In this document: in pieces, positions 53,076 to 61,104 of the stretch
Layout of the letters: each line of letters starts with the position of its first letter
Position numbering within the stretch: position 1 is the stretch's first letter
NCBI GenBank assembly: GCA_964612485.1
Contig: CAZTFF010000003.1
Location: forward strand, 62,001-126,000
Length of the DNA: 64,000 nucleotides
Source of the DNA: JAFGNV01 sp964612485
GTDB lineage: Bacteria; Chloroflexota; Anaerolineae; 4572-78; J111
Direction of reading: 5' to 3'
Program-made: the position numbers and the translations under genes
Notes under the pieces: generated by a model
What the model saw: only the letters and a program-made list of their open reading frames with translations
Told to the model about the DNA's origin: nothing
The model's database searches: none

Positions 53076-54787
53076 GAATTGTTGGTCCCGTTGAACACCA
53101 CCCGGCTAATCTCGCGGCCCCGCACATCCAGCACGTGGACGCCGCAGGCCATGCAGGGATCGAAGGAATGAATGGTGCGCAGCACTTCCAGCGGCTGTTC
53201 GGCATCGGCCACGGGGGTACCAATGAGCGACGCCTCGTACGGCCCCATTTGCCCCTGCGCGTCGCGGGGAGAACAGTTCCAGGTGCTGGGCACCACGCAC
53301 TGGTAATTTTCAATCTTCTGATCTTTGATGCGAATCCAGTGCCCCAGCGCGCCGCGCGGCGCTTCGTGGCGGCCAAAGCCCTGAGCCTCGGCGGGCCAGT
53401 TGGCGGGGTTCCACATGCTGCCTTCGTGGATCGACAGGTCGCCGGTGGCGATGTTGTCGGCCAATTCCTGCAGCCAGCCGTCCAGTTGGTTGACCAGCAC
53501 AGCGGTTTCGGCAGCGCGGGCAGCAATACGGCCCAGCGTGGAGAACAGCACTTCGGGACCAACGTCCAGAGTTTCCAGAATGGAATTGACCGTGGTCTGC
53601 ACGGCCTCGTTACCAGAGGCGTAAGCGATCAACATCCGCGACAGCGGGCCAACTTCCATGGCGCGGCCGTCGTAGCGCGGCGCTTTCATCCAACTGTATT
53701 TGTCGTCGGCGCCGGTGTTGAGGAACTCGTAGGGCGGCTGCGGGCCGGTGTAGTTGGGGCTGGTCTCGCCATCCCAGGGATGCTTGCCGTTTTGTTCGTC
53801 GTCGTAACTATACCAGGAGTTGTAGACGTGTTCGGTGATCTTTTGCTGATCCATCGGATGGACGGTGCTCAAATCGCGATCCAAAATGACGCCATCGGGC
53901 AGGAAGTAGCTGCCGTCAGCATCGGGAAACTCGCCGTAGGAGAGGAAGTTGCCGATGCCTTCGCCATAGCCGGCCCAATCCAGATAGAAGGGGGCCACAG
54001 CCAGCACATCGGGCACGTAGACCTGGCTGACAAATTGCTTGGCCTTGGCGATCATGCCTTTGATGGCAGCGATTTTATCGGCGTTGATGGCGGCCTGACT
54101 GCTGGGGTCGATGGGGCTGGCCATACCGCCCACCAGATACGTTTGCAGGTGGGGATTTTTAGCGCCCAAAATGGCGTGGGCCTTGATGAATTCACGCTGG
54201 AAGTCAAGCGCTTCCAGGTAGTGGGCTACAGCCATCAGGTTGGCTTCGGGCGGCAGCTGGTAGGCCGGGTGGCCCCAGTAGGCGTTGGCAAACGGCCCCA
54301 GTTGGCCGCTGTCCACAAAAGTGGCTACCCTGTTTTGCACGGCCGTAAAATAGGTGGTACTGGAGAGCGGCCAGTCGGAAATAGACTGGGCCAGTTTGGC
54401 CGTTTCGGCGGGGTCGGCGGACAGGGCGTTGACAATGTCTACCCAATCGAGCGCGTGCAGGTGGTAAAAATGGATGACGTGATCCTGCACGTACTGGATA
54501 CCGGCAATCAAATTACGCAACATTCGGGCGTTGGACGGAATTTGCACGCCCAGAGCATCTTCTACTGCTCGCACGGAGCAGACGGCATGAACCGTCGTTC
54601 AAACGCCGCAGATGCGTTGGGTCATCAACCACGCCCCCCGCGGGTCCCTGCCTTTCAAAATGGTTTCGATGCCTCGAAACATGGTGCTTGAGGCCCAGGC
54701 ATCGGAAATGGCGCCATCATTAACCTCCACCTCCATACGCAGGTGGCCTTCAATGCGAGTGACGGGATCAATTGCAATTTTTGCCAT
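53063..54787 (-). CDS. hybC: [NiFe] hydrogenase large subunit with in-frame TGA (probable selenocysteine) at residue 63
   Basis: A single reading frame of 574 codons from ATG 54787 (AAGGAG eight bases upstream), interrupted only by TGA at 54599-54601. Before it: IAIDPVTRIEGH and RDPRGAWLMTQRICGV; after it: TTVHAVCSVRAVEDALG. The TGA thus replaces the second Cys of the L1 motif RxCGVCxxxH, whose Cys68 in Desulfovibrio gigas bridges Ni and Fe. The L2 motif is normal: DPCMACGVH with Cys545, Cys548 and His551, then a 23-residue tail for HybD. A SECIS-like hairpin follows the TGA. Alternatives are a nonsense mutation or base error. Group 1, Hyb-like. Confidence 0.85.
54565..54601 (-). promoter_or_regulatory. 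SECIS-like hairpin after the in-frame TGA
   Basis: Reading the minus strand, TGA (54601-54599) is followed 17 bases later by the stem CTGCTC / GAGCAG with loop CGTGC (54575-54571). The loop begins 23 nucleotides after the TGA and has G as second base, within the spacing and loop rules described for bacterial SECIS elements. An overlapping alternative stem GACGG / CCGTC lies closer to the TGA. Confidence 0.5.
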
Positions 54788-54811
54788 TATTTTTTCTCCT
54801 TTGAAATTATC

Positions 54812-54877
54812 GTAGGTCACGTTAAAAACGTGACGGTTTTGGATACAAACAATGTCACGCTGAAAAGCGTGACCTAC
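54812..54877. repeat. Nested palindrome between hybB and hybC
   Basis: GTAGGTCACG (54812-54821) pairs with CGTGACCTAC (54868-54877); inside, each arm is itself a hairpin (GTCACGTT-AAA-AACGTGAC and GTCACGCT-GAA-AGCGTGAC). It lies within the operon, directly before hybC. It may stabilise or process the mRNA, or be a REP-like element. Confidence 0.75.
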
Positions 54878-54878
54878 T

Positions 54879-56018
54879 TCAATGTGTATCGTCCCAATGC
54901 TGGTCGAGTACGGCGAAATTTTTGGCGGTGAACATATAGATCAGCACGCCCAGCGAAACCAGACCGATGGTAACGGCATATTCGATCCAACTGGGGGCGT
55001 AAAACGCGCCTTTTTGGCCAAAAAAGGCCACATTGAAGCGGTTGAGAACCACGCCAAATACCACCAACGCCGCGCTCCAAAACAGCCCCCACCGGCTTTG
55101 CCGGATGGCCGGGATGAACAACAGGATAAGCGGCACAATCACCCCGCCCACAATCTCCAGCAGGTAGAGGGTGCCGGCCACACTGCCTTCAAACATAAAC
55201 GGCAGCTTGCCGCTGAACAGTTGAATGCCCAGGTTTAGCGCCAGATAAACCACCATCACCCACGGAATCCAGGAGCCGATCTCGCTGAGCAGGTGGGTTT
55301 CTACGGTACGGTTGAAGGCTTTGGCGCTCAAGATCGATTCCACGATCACCATCGCCAACCCTACCATAATGGCCGAAATATAAAACAGCACCGGCAGCCA
55401 CATCGTGTGCCACAACGGATGCAGCCGGCCCGGCACAATTACAAACAGCCCGCCTAACGAAGACTGGTGCATAGTCGAAATGATGATGCCCAGGATTACA
55501 ATCGGAATAAGCAGTTTACGGAGAATTGTGAGTAGCCGTTTGAGTTTGAAGCGTTCCAGCACCAGGGCGCTGTTTTCGATGGTCAAAATGGTCAGGTAGG
55601 TGAGCACGCTCCAGGCAATTTCAAACATCACCGAATGGATATTCCAGTAGATGAAAGGATGCCAGAAGCGTTCCGGGCGGCCCAGATCAAACAAAATGGA
55701 GCCGGCGGCCAGGATGTAGCCAATCCAGGCGGTGAGCAACGTGGGACGCATGAGCGGGTAAAAGCGTTTGAGCCGGAAGATGTAAACCACTGCCGCCAGC
55801 GTGAAACCGCCTGCGGCCAGGGCCACCCCCGCCATCACATCAAACGCAATCCACAACCCCCAGGGAGTGGTATCGCTCAAGTTGGTGGCTGCGCCCAGCC
55901 CCTGGGTATAGCGAATGATCGCTGCCCAGAAACCGATCAGCACCAAGAAAACCAGAATGACTGTACCCACCGGAAAAGAAGAACGTTTTTCGTCTAAAGT
56001 TGCGGTTGAAGTGGTCAT
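54879..56018 (-). CDS. hybB: NrfD/HybB-type hydrogenase membrane subunit
   Basis: Integral membrane protein with about ten helices and family features such as WGLWIAFDVMAGVALAAGGF, LGRPERFWHPFIYWN and PLWHTMWLPVLFYISA. In Hyb-type hydrogenases it takes electrons from the ferredoxin-like HybA to the quinone pool without a haem. It overlaps hybA by 4 bp (ATGA). Confidence 0.92.
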   Translation of the reverse strand: MTTSTATLDEKRSSFPVGTVILVFLVLIGFWAAIIRYTQGLGAATNLSDTTPWGLWIAFDVMAGVALAAGGFTLAAVVYIFRLKRFYPLMRPTLLTAWIGYILAAGSILFDLGRPERFWHPFIYWNIHSVMFEIAWSVLTYLTILTIENSALVLERFKLKRLLTILRKLLIPIVILGIIISTMHQSSLGGLFVIVPGRLHPLWHTMWLPVLFYISAIMVGLAMVIVESILSAKAFNRTVETHLLSEIGSWIPWVMVVYLALNLGIQLFSGKLPFMFEGSVAGTLYLLEIVGGVIVPLILLFIPAIRQSRWGLFWSAALVVFGVVLNRFNVAFFGQKGAFYAPSWIEYAVTIGLVSLGVLIYMFTAKNFAVLDQHWDDTH

Positions 56019-56965
56019 GCTTCCTCTCCTTCCGATTCTTGGCGCTTGTTGCGGGTGCGGAAGCCGTACACCGCCGCCATCAACCCGCCAATGCCAATGA
56101 AGATGCCGGGCACCGACCAGTTGAGGGCTGAGGTCAAACCGGGCAGCGGGGTGGGGTCAAGTTTAGGCAGGCCCAGTTTTTCAAACGGCAGGTGGGATAA
56201 AATCAGTTGCAGGGCGCCGCCGGCCTCGTGTTCGCCATAGACTCGATCCTGGTGATATTTGCCGGGTTCGGCCTCGGTGCGGGCGTGGGCTTCGGCCAAA
56301 ACTTCCTCTCTTGGCCCCCACAGCAGCGCGCCGGTGGGGCAGGCTTCCACACAATTTGGCCCCATACCCTGGGCCAGCCGGTTTTTCTCGTGGATAGTGC
56401 CGTCTCGCTGCACGTAGCCGGAACAGAAGGTGCATTTTTGCACCAGCGGCGTGGTGGTATCCCACTGGTAGCGCGGCACGTGGTAGGGGCAGGCCACCAT
56501 ACAGTAACGGCAGCCGAAACAGCGGTCAATATCGTACACTACCGGCCCTTCCGCCGATTTTTGCAGCGCGCCCACCGTGCAGGCCGACACGCAGGCCGGC
56601 TCCAGGCAATGCATGCAGTTGAGTTTGATGAACGACCAGTTGGCCCGGTCATTGGGATCGGCGGCGGTTTCATTTTTGTAGAGCTGGATCAGGGTCCAGG
56701 TATCGCCCGAAAGATCATCGGGCATATCATAGTAGCCGCCTAGCCCTAATTCATCGGCGGTTTCGTTCCACTCGCGGCAGGCGGTCTGACAGGCGCGACA
56801 CCCTACGCAGAGCGTGGTGTCGTACAGCATCGTCGGCTGGTTTTTGGCTTCCTCTGCTGTTTCCGCCGTGTTCCCAGCCGCTGCTTCTTCAGCTGGAGAG
56901 GAGAGGGCCGCGGTTCCGGCCCCCACGCCGAGTAACTTCAAAAAATCTCTTCGATTGACAGCCAT
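56015..56965 (-). CDS. hybA: HybA-type 4Fe-4S ferredoxin subunit, Tat-exported
   Basis: Tat signal NRRDFLKLLGVGAGTAAL at the N-terminus. Iron-sulfur ligands occur in four groups: CVGCRACQTACREWN, CMHCLEPACVSACTVGAL, CFGCRYCMVACPYHVPR and CTFCSGY with CVEACPTGAL, enough for four clusters. A C-terminal membrane helix (about 283-305, GIFIGIGGLMAAVYGF) anchors it outside the membrane. It relays electrons from the small subunit to HybB. It starts 14 bases after the small-subunit stop. Confidence 0.94.
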   Translation of the reverse strand: MAVNRRDFLKLLGVGAGTAALSSPAEEAAAGNTAETAEEAKNQPTMLYDTTLCVGCRACQTACREWNETADELGLGGYYDMPDDLSGDTWTLIQLYKNETAADPNDRANWSFIKLNCMHCLEPACVSACTVGALQKSAEGPVVYDIDRCFGCRYCMVACPYHVPRYQWDTTTPLVQKCTFCSGYVQRDGTIHEKNRLAQGMGPNCVEACPTGALLWGPREEVLAEAHARTEAEPGKYHQDRVYGEHEAGGALQLILSHLPFEKLGLPKLDPTPLPGLTSALNWSVPGIFIGIGGLMAAVYGFRTRNKRQESEGEEA

Positions 56966-56979
56966 CGTCTTCCTCCCTT

Positions 56980-58182
56980 CTAGCTCTCGGCTTCACCGGA
57001 GTCTGACGTGCCGGATGTTTCCGAGGGCGGTGATTCAACGGCTGCGGGCGTTTCGGCATTTTCTTTGGCTTTCTTTTTCCTGTCGGACAAAGCAGCGGTA
57101 GCTGCCAGCGCGCCTACCGCGCCAACAATCAGGCCGCCGACCGTGCCCACCGTGGTTGCTGCCGCACCGGTGATGGAGGGGTTTTCAGCTTCCACCGCCG
57201 GCTCCGCCACCGGGTAGAAATCGGGCGGGTTGGCTTCTTGCAGGTCAACCGGCTCGTAAATGGGGCGCTCAAAGAAATCGGGCGCGGCGCAGGCAATGCA
57301 GCCGTGTCCGGCCCCTACCGGCCAGTTGGTGCCGTCGTTCCAGCGCACGGTGGGGCAGTTGAAAGTAGCCACCGGCCCCTTGCAGCCCATCTGGTACAAA
57401 CACCAGCCGTTGCGGTGGCCCTCGTCGCCCCATTCCCGCACAAAGCGACCGGCGTTGAAATGACCGCGCCGCTCGCAATTCTCGTGGATAATTTTGCCGT
57501 GGGCAAAGAGGGGACGCAGCAGTTTATCGACTTCCGGGAACTCGCCAAAAGTCAGATAATGAACCACAGTGGCGGTCAGATTGACCACGTTCATGGGGCA
57601 GCCGGAAAGATTGATGACCGGAATATGGTCAACCAAATCCATCACGCCAACCGCGCCGGTGGGATTGGGCGATACTTTGGGTAAACCGCCAAAGGTGGCG
57701 CAACTACCTACGGCAATCACGGCGGCGGCATTGGCTGTGGATTCCTCCAAAATATCGATGGCGGTGCGGCCGCCAATGCAACAGTAAATGCCGTTATTCT
57801 TGAGCGGGATGGAGCCTTCCACAATGACAATGTGGCCGCCGGCGTCGGTGGTTTGCTTGCGGGCGGCTTCAGCCTGGTGCCCCGCCGCCGCCATAATGGT
57901 TTCGTGGTAATCCACCGAAAGCACATCCAGAATAACCTCTTCCACCGTAGGCCGCGAGGCCCGCAGCAGCGATTCGGTATCGCCGGCGCAATCCTGAAAC
58001 TCCAGCCACACGATGGGGGGACGTTGGGCTGTCTGCTCCAGCGCCCTGGCTATTTTGGGCGCCATGCTGTTAGAGAGGGCCAGCGTACCGGCCATCACCG
58101 AGCAGAATTTAAAGAAGTCCCGGCGGGAGACCCCTTTTTGGGTCAATTCCTCAATAAAAGTTTTTTGTTTGGCACCTTGCAT
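56980..58182 (-). CDS. hybO: [NiFe] hydrogenase small subunit, Tat-exported
   Basis: ATG 58182 follows AAAGGAG by seven bases (the frame is open 126 bases upstream without a match). A Tat signal SRRDFFKFCSVMAGTLALS (about 18-36) precedes the small-subunit core: VWLEFQDCAGDTESLLRA, AVGSCATFGGLP, NLSGCPMN, ENCERRGHF, WCLYQMGCKGP and GHGCIACAAPDF, supplying ligands for three clusters. The tail contains a membrane helix (about 345-370) and a charged end. The order small-HybA-HybB-large-protease equals E. coli hybOABCD, pointing to a quinone-reactive uptake-type enzyme. Confidence 0.95.
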   Translation of the reverse strand: MQGAKQKTFIEELTQKGVSRRDFFKFCSVMAGTLALSNSMAPKIARALEQTAQRPPIVWLEFQDCAGDTESLLRASRPTVEEVILDVLSVDYHETIMAAAGHQAEAARKQTTDAGGHIVIVEGSIPLKNNGIYCCIGGRTAIDILEESTANAAAVIAVGSCATFGGLPKVSPNPTGAVGVMDLVDHIPVINLSGCPMNVVNLTATVVHYLTFGEFPEVDKLLRPLFAHGKIIHENCERRGHFNAGRFVREWGDEGHRNGWCLYQMGCKGPVATFNCPTVRWNDGTNWPVGAGHGCIACAAPDFFERPIYEPVDLQEANPPDFYPVAEPAVEAENPSITGAAATTVGTVGGLIVGAVGALAATAALSDRKKKAKENAETPAAVESPPSETSGTSDSGEAES

Positions 58183-58551
58183 GTGGCTGCTCCTTTCCGG
58201 TGATTGGCTGATTACTTGGCGCAAAATTTTGCATCTTTTTTCACAATAAAAACAAATTCGCCGCCGGATGGCGGCGATCAATAGTAGTAGCGGTCGAAAG
58301 ATGAACAATGAACTGCAATTCGGTAAGCCCCCCTTGGCATACTTTCAAAACGGATCCGCGGATTCAGTTAGCAGAATAATTGAGGCGGCAGCACAAGACG
58401 CGGTTCAAATAGGTGAAAAGAAGAGTATTTTAGTTGAAACAAGAACTCTAAGGATTATGACAAATCACGCTTGTAAGAAGTATAACATATCTAAGGCCGA
58501 AGGGGTATCGGAACAACTTAGACAATTTTGGGGAATTTGTAAGAATTTTTC
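58183..58551 (-). other. Hydrogenase upstream region, no gene; hairpin and palindrome
   Basis: No convincing gene in 369 bases. Two signals precede hybO: the perfect 12-bp palindrome GCAAAATTTTGC (58221-58232), a possible operator, and the hairpin CGCCGCC/GGCGGCG with loop ATCC (58259-58276), followed on the minus strand by AATTTGTTTTT, which could act as a terminator or attenuator. I found no clear sigma-70 or sigma-54 promoter. Confidence 0.5.
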
Positions 58552-58559
58552 TTACAAAT
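58535..58559 (-). terminator. Weak hairpin at the end of the response-regulator gene
   Basis: ATTTGTAAG / CTTACAAAT (58535-58543 and 58551-58559) around a 7-base AT loop; the stem includes the stop codon of the regulator gene. It lacks a T-run after the stem, so it may terminate poorly and allow read-through toward hybO. Confidence 0.4.
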
Positions 58560-59235
58560 CGCTGGCGGACTCCGTCAAAATACCCAAACGCAAAGCCAGG
58601 TCAACTAATTGGGCGCGATTTTCGAGAGCCAGTTTGTCCATCGCGCGAGAGCGGTAGGTGTAGACGGTTTTAACGCTGAGGTGATACTGTTCGGCAATTT
58701 CTTCGCTGGTGTACCCCAGTACAATGCCCCGGATGACCTGCTGCTCGCGGGCGCTGAGGGTGCGCCAGCGTTGGCTGTCGGCATTGGTTTCAGCAGGGGA
58801 TGGGGGTAGCACATCGCCCAACAAAGATTTGGTCATAGCAGAATGCACGTAAATTTCACCCCGGATAATGGCCCGGATGGCCAGCAGCAGTTCAGTATCG
58901 GCGGCTTTTTTGAGCACGTAACCGGAGGCCCCGGCTTGCAGGGCCTGGCGCAGGTAAGCCTGATCTTCATGCATGGTCAGCACCAGAATGTGCGCCTGCG
59001 GCAGAATTTCTTTGAGCTGGGGCAGCGCGGCCAGGCCATCCAAGCCAGGCATCGCCAGATCGAGCAAAATGACGTCAGGCCGAAGAAGTGCCACTTGATC
59101 TAAAACCTCCCGCCCATCGTTGGCTTCACCGATCACTTCCAGATCAGGCTCCGCATCCAGTAACATTTTGAGGCCGGCCCGTAGCACGGCGTGGTCATCA
59201 GCAATCAAAATCCGGGTTGGCAGCGTATCAGGCAT
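58552..59235 (-). CDS. NarL/LuxR-type response regulator
   Basis: Receiver domain (1-120) with acidic pair in IADDH, phospho-acceptor Asp59 in VILLDLAMPG, Thr in LVLTMHE and Lys in YVLKKA, then a LuxR-type helix-turn-helix (about 160-220: LSAREQQVIRGIVLGYTSEE, LSVKTVYTYRSRAMDKL). It is coupled to the kinase gene by an 8-bp overlap and lies upstream of hybO on the same strand, making hydrogenase the most likely target (inference). Confidence 0.95.
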   Translation of the reverse strand: MPDTLPTRILIADDHAVLRAGLKMLLDAEPDLEVIGEANDGREVLDQVALLRPDVILLDLAMPGLDGLAALPQLKEILPQAHILVLTMHEDQAYLRQALQAGASGYVLKKAADTELLLAIRAIIRGEIYVHSAMTKSLLGDVLPPSPAETNADSQRWRTLSAREQQVIRGIVLGYTSEEIAEQYHLSVKTVYTYRSRAMDKLALENRAQLVDLALRLGILTESASDL

Positions 59236-60466
59236 CGTTTTCCCTTACCGGTATGGTGATGACGATAGTGGTGCCCATCTTGGGCTGGGACTCAATGTGT
59301 AAGGTTCCACCAACCAACGTGGCACGTTCTTCCATGCCATACAGTCCCAACTTCCGCTCCGACCGGGGCTGGTGAGGATCAAATCCCCGGCCGTTATCCT
59401 CCACAATGGCTCGCAATTGATGATCTCGCCGCTCCAAAAGCAGGCTGGCCTGGGTAGCACCGGAATGGCGGGCCACATTGGTCAACGCTTCCTGCACGAT
59501 GCGATAAATAGCAGTTTCCATCGTGGGGGTCAGACGGTGGCAATCAATGCCCACAGCCCGAAACTCAATCTGTATTTCAAAGCGATGTTGGTATTCGGCG
59601 GTGTAACGCTCAAGCGCGGCCACTAACCCCATATCGTCTAAAACACTGGGGCGCAGTTCCAAGGCCAGATCATGCACAGTTTCCAGCGTTTGGGCCACAA
59701 TATGGCGCAAACCGGCCACGTGCTGCTCAATTTCAGCCTGGGAACGCAGCCCGGACAAAACTTTCAGGCCGACCATCAACGAGGTGAGCGCCTGACTGGT
59801 ATCATCGTGCAACTCGCGGGCAATGCGCTTGCGTTCCGCCTCCTGAACGGTGATGAGTTTTTCCAGCAACTGGGTTCGGGCGGCCTCTTTGTGATGAACT
59901 TCGGCCCACAGCCGCGCATTTTCCACGGCCAGGCCCAACTGCCGCCCGATGACACCCATAAAGTTAAGATCGTCCTCGGAAATGCAATCGGTGTCGATGC
60001 AGGCAATATTGAGCGTGCCCAAAACTTGTGATTTTGAGACCAGCGGTATCGCCAGATGCCCATTGACAATGCCCCCGTTCTTCAATCGGAGTTGGTACAA
60101 CGGGCAGGTGTGAATCAGCTCAGACACCAACATGGGGCGTCGATCCTCAACTACCTGGCTGCACTGGCAATTCAAAAAGCCAACCTCCGCTTCCAGCCGC
60201 GCCACGTGTTCCGGGATGCCAATGGCGCAGGCCAGATGGGAGTCGATGCCGTTGGTATCCATCAAAACAATCCAACCGGCCTGCCGCTCCACCAAATCCA
60301 GCACGCTCTGCAGCGCGGTTTTGAGCATCTCGTCAAGCTGCTGCTGGCGGCTGGCCAGCCAGATCACCTCGTTGAGCGCGGCCAGTTTTTGGTTGCGGCG
60401 TAGCAGTTCAGTTTGATCTAACCGGTCTTTGGTTTGCGCCTGGGGTTGTTTCGTATCAATATCCAT
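59228..60466 (-). CDS. GAF-domain sensor histidine kinase (HisKA_3 type)
   Basis: ATG 60466, with GGAG ten bases upstream. Residues 25-190 are a GAF domain with four cysteines in its pocket region (Cys80, Cys100 and Cys102 in LNCQCSQ, Cys121), reminiscent of redox or gas sensing, though unproven. The dimerisation helix carries His220 in ERKRIARELHDDTSQAL, and the HATPase domain ends the protein (VEDNGRGFDPH, GLYGMEERATLVGG). No membrane helix, so cytoplasmic. It pairs with the LuxR-type regulator at 58552. Confidence 0.93.
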   Translation of the reverse strand: MDIDTKQPQAQTKDRLDQTELLRRNQKLAALNEVIWLASRQQQLDEMLKTALQSVLDLVERQAGWIVLMDTNGIDSHLACAIGIPEHVARLEAEVGFLNCQCSQVVEDRRPMLVSELIHTCPLYQLRLKNGGIVNGHLAIPLVSKSQVLGTLNIACIDTDCISEDDLNFMGVIGRQLGLAVENARLWAEVHHKEAARTQLLEKLITVQEAERKRIARELHDDTSQALTSLMVGLKVLSGLRSQAEIEQHVAGLRHIVAQTLETVHDLALELRPSVLDDMGLVAALERYTAEYQHRFEIQIEFRAVGIDCHRLTPTMETAIYRIVQEALTNVARHSGATQASLLLERRDHQLRAIVEDNGRGFDPHQPRSERKLGLYGMEERATLVGGTLHIESQPKMGTTIVITIPVRENDA

Positions 60467-60488
60467 GCTGAAATCCACTCCAATGTAA

Positions 60489-60516
60489 ATGATACCTAAC
60501 AACAGCAAAACTGCAA
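60489..60516 (-). promoter_or_regulatory. Promoter for the kinase-regulator pair
   Basis: Minus strand TTGCAG (60516-60511), 16 bases, TATCAT (60494-60489), 23 bases before the ATG at 60466. It is divergent from the leader promoter at 60563, with about 46 bases between the two -35 boxes. Confidence 0.45.
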
Positions 60517-60562
60517 GTCACAAAGGAATCAACGGCCAAACCTTAAAAAACCTTAAGAAGGG

Positions 60563-60591
60563 TTGACACTCCTCCAAAACTGTGTTATTCT
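60563..60591 (+). promoter_or_regulatory. Promoter of the ABC-exporter leader
   Basis: TTGACA (60563-60568), 17 bases, TATTCT (60586-60591). RNA would start near 60598, about 48 bases before the 34-codon leader ORF. Just upstream, CCTTAA occurs twice (60541-60556). Confidence 0.55.
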
Positions 60592-60645
60592 GGCTTTTGT
60601 CCAATCTTGATTTTCACAAAAAATCCTTGCGAAAGGAGTGCAGAC

Positions 60646-60750
60646 ATGCAATATATCAATATCGCAACCGTGTACGTTCGTATGCTCATCGCATCTAGCG
60701 ATGGCTTTGTTGCGCCTAATCGTAGTGTGTCTGCTGACTCCGGGGTTTGA
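60646..60750 (+). CDS. 34-residue leader peptide
   Basis: ATG 60646 follows a strong GAAAGGAG by six bases. The peptide opens MQYINIATVYVRMLIASSDG and ends SVSADSGV. It resembles no known protein, and 23 bases after its stop begins the first of two intrinsic terminators. This arrangement is that of a leader peptide whose translation decides termination, as described for BmrB before the bmrCD exporter of Bacillus subtilis; the sequence itself is not BmrB-like. Confidence 0.6.
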   Translation: MQYINIATVYVRMLIASSDGFVAPNRSVSADSGV

Positions 60751-60773
60751 CCTGATTTAACCCGCCAACCACC

Positions 60774-60808
60774 GAGCCGCAGACACCCATCTGCGGCTCT
60801 TTTGTTTT
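60774..60808 (+). terminator. Leader terminator 1
   Basis: Perfect 10-bp stem GAGCCGCAGA / TCTGCGGCTC with loop CACCCA, followed by TTTTGTTTT. Its arms are nearly identical to those of terminator 2, so alternative pairing between the two is possible. Confidence 0.85.
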
Positions 60809-60837
60809 CCCAACCCAAGATTTACGTTGAGGATCCC

Positions 60838-60871
60838 AGCCGTAGATGACCCATCTGCGGCTTTTTGTTTT
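60838..60871 (+). terminator. Leader terminator 2 (tandem duplicate of terminator 1)
   Basis: Stem AGCCGTAGATG / CATCTGCGGCT (one G-U pair), loop ACC, then TTTTTGTTTT. ACCCATCTGCGGCT and the T-rich tail are shared with terminator 1, 60 bases upstream. Two terminators before the exporter genes imply strong default shut-off. Confidence 0.82.
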
Positions 60872-60919
60872 GCACAACCAACACGATTAAAAATCGTAAG
60901 AAAGGCAGGAGGTGCCCTT

Positions 60920-60958
60920 ATGAATGATCAGATAACGATGTTGTATAAGCTCTGGTAG
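60920..60958 (+). CDS. 12-residue second leader peptide
   Basis: ATG 60920, after a strong AGGAGGT seven to eight bases upstream, encodes MNDQITMLYKLW then TAG. Such a strong ribosome site before a dozen codons is hard to explain by chance and suggests a second translated sensor after the terminators. It could also be the remnant of a larger gene. Confidence 0.4.
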   Translation: MNDQITMLYKLW

Positions 60959-60992
60959 CGGTTATCACCGTCACAAACACGCTGATTTTTTC

Positions 60993-61087
60993 ATATCAAT
61001 GATATGGGGCAGAGTTGGTTGAGCTTGTCGAAACCAATGGTCTTCGACAGGCTCAGACCTCGTCCCCCCCAAATATTGAGAAGGTAC
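60993..61087. repeat. MITE-like palindromic element, copy 2 (inverted)
   Basis: Reverse-complement copy of 23474-23573: it contains AGTTGGTTGAGCTTGTCG, CTTCGACAGGCTCAGACCTC and the end AAATATTGAGAAGGTAC. The left end is more diverged. It lies between the leader and the first small protein gene and supplies a false in-frame extension to the latter. Confidence 0.8.
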
Positions 61088-61104
61088 ATAAAGAAGAGGA
61101 AAAA

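Noticed and set aside
53063..54820. Hydrogenase large subunit as two separate genes or as a plain pseudogene
   Set aside because: Both parts lie in the same frame separated by a single TGA at an invariant Cys, with no other lesion and an intact maturation set; one CDS with recoding fits better.
58268..58657. Plus-strand ORF of 129 codons upstream of hybO
   Set aside because: Its last third is antisense to the regulator gene; codon use is unlike the neighbours and no family matches.
61015..61104. N-terminal extension of the small protein at 61105 (MVELVETNGLRQAQ...)
   Set aside because: These codons are the MITE-like repeat, also seen at 23474-23573; no ribosome site precedes them.
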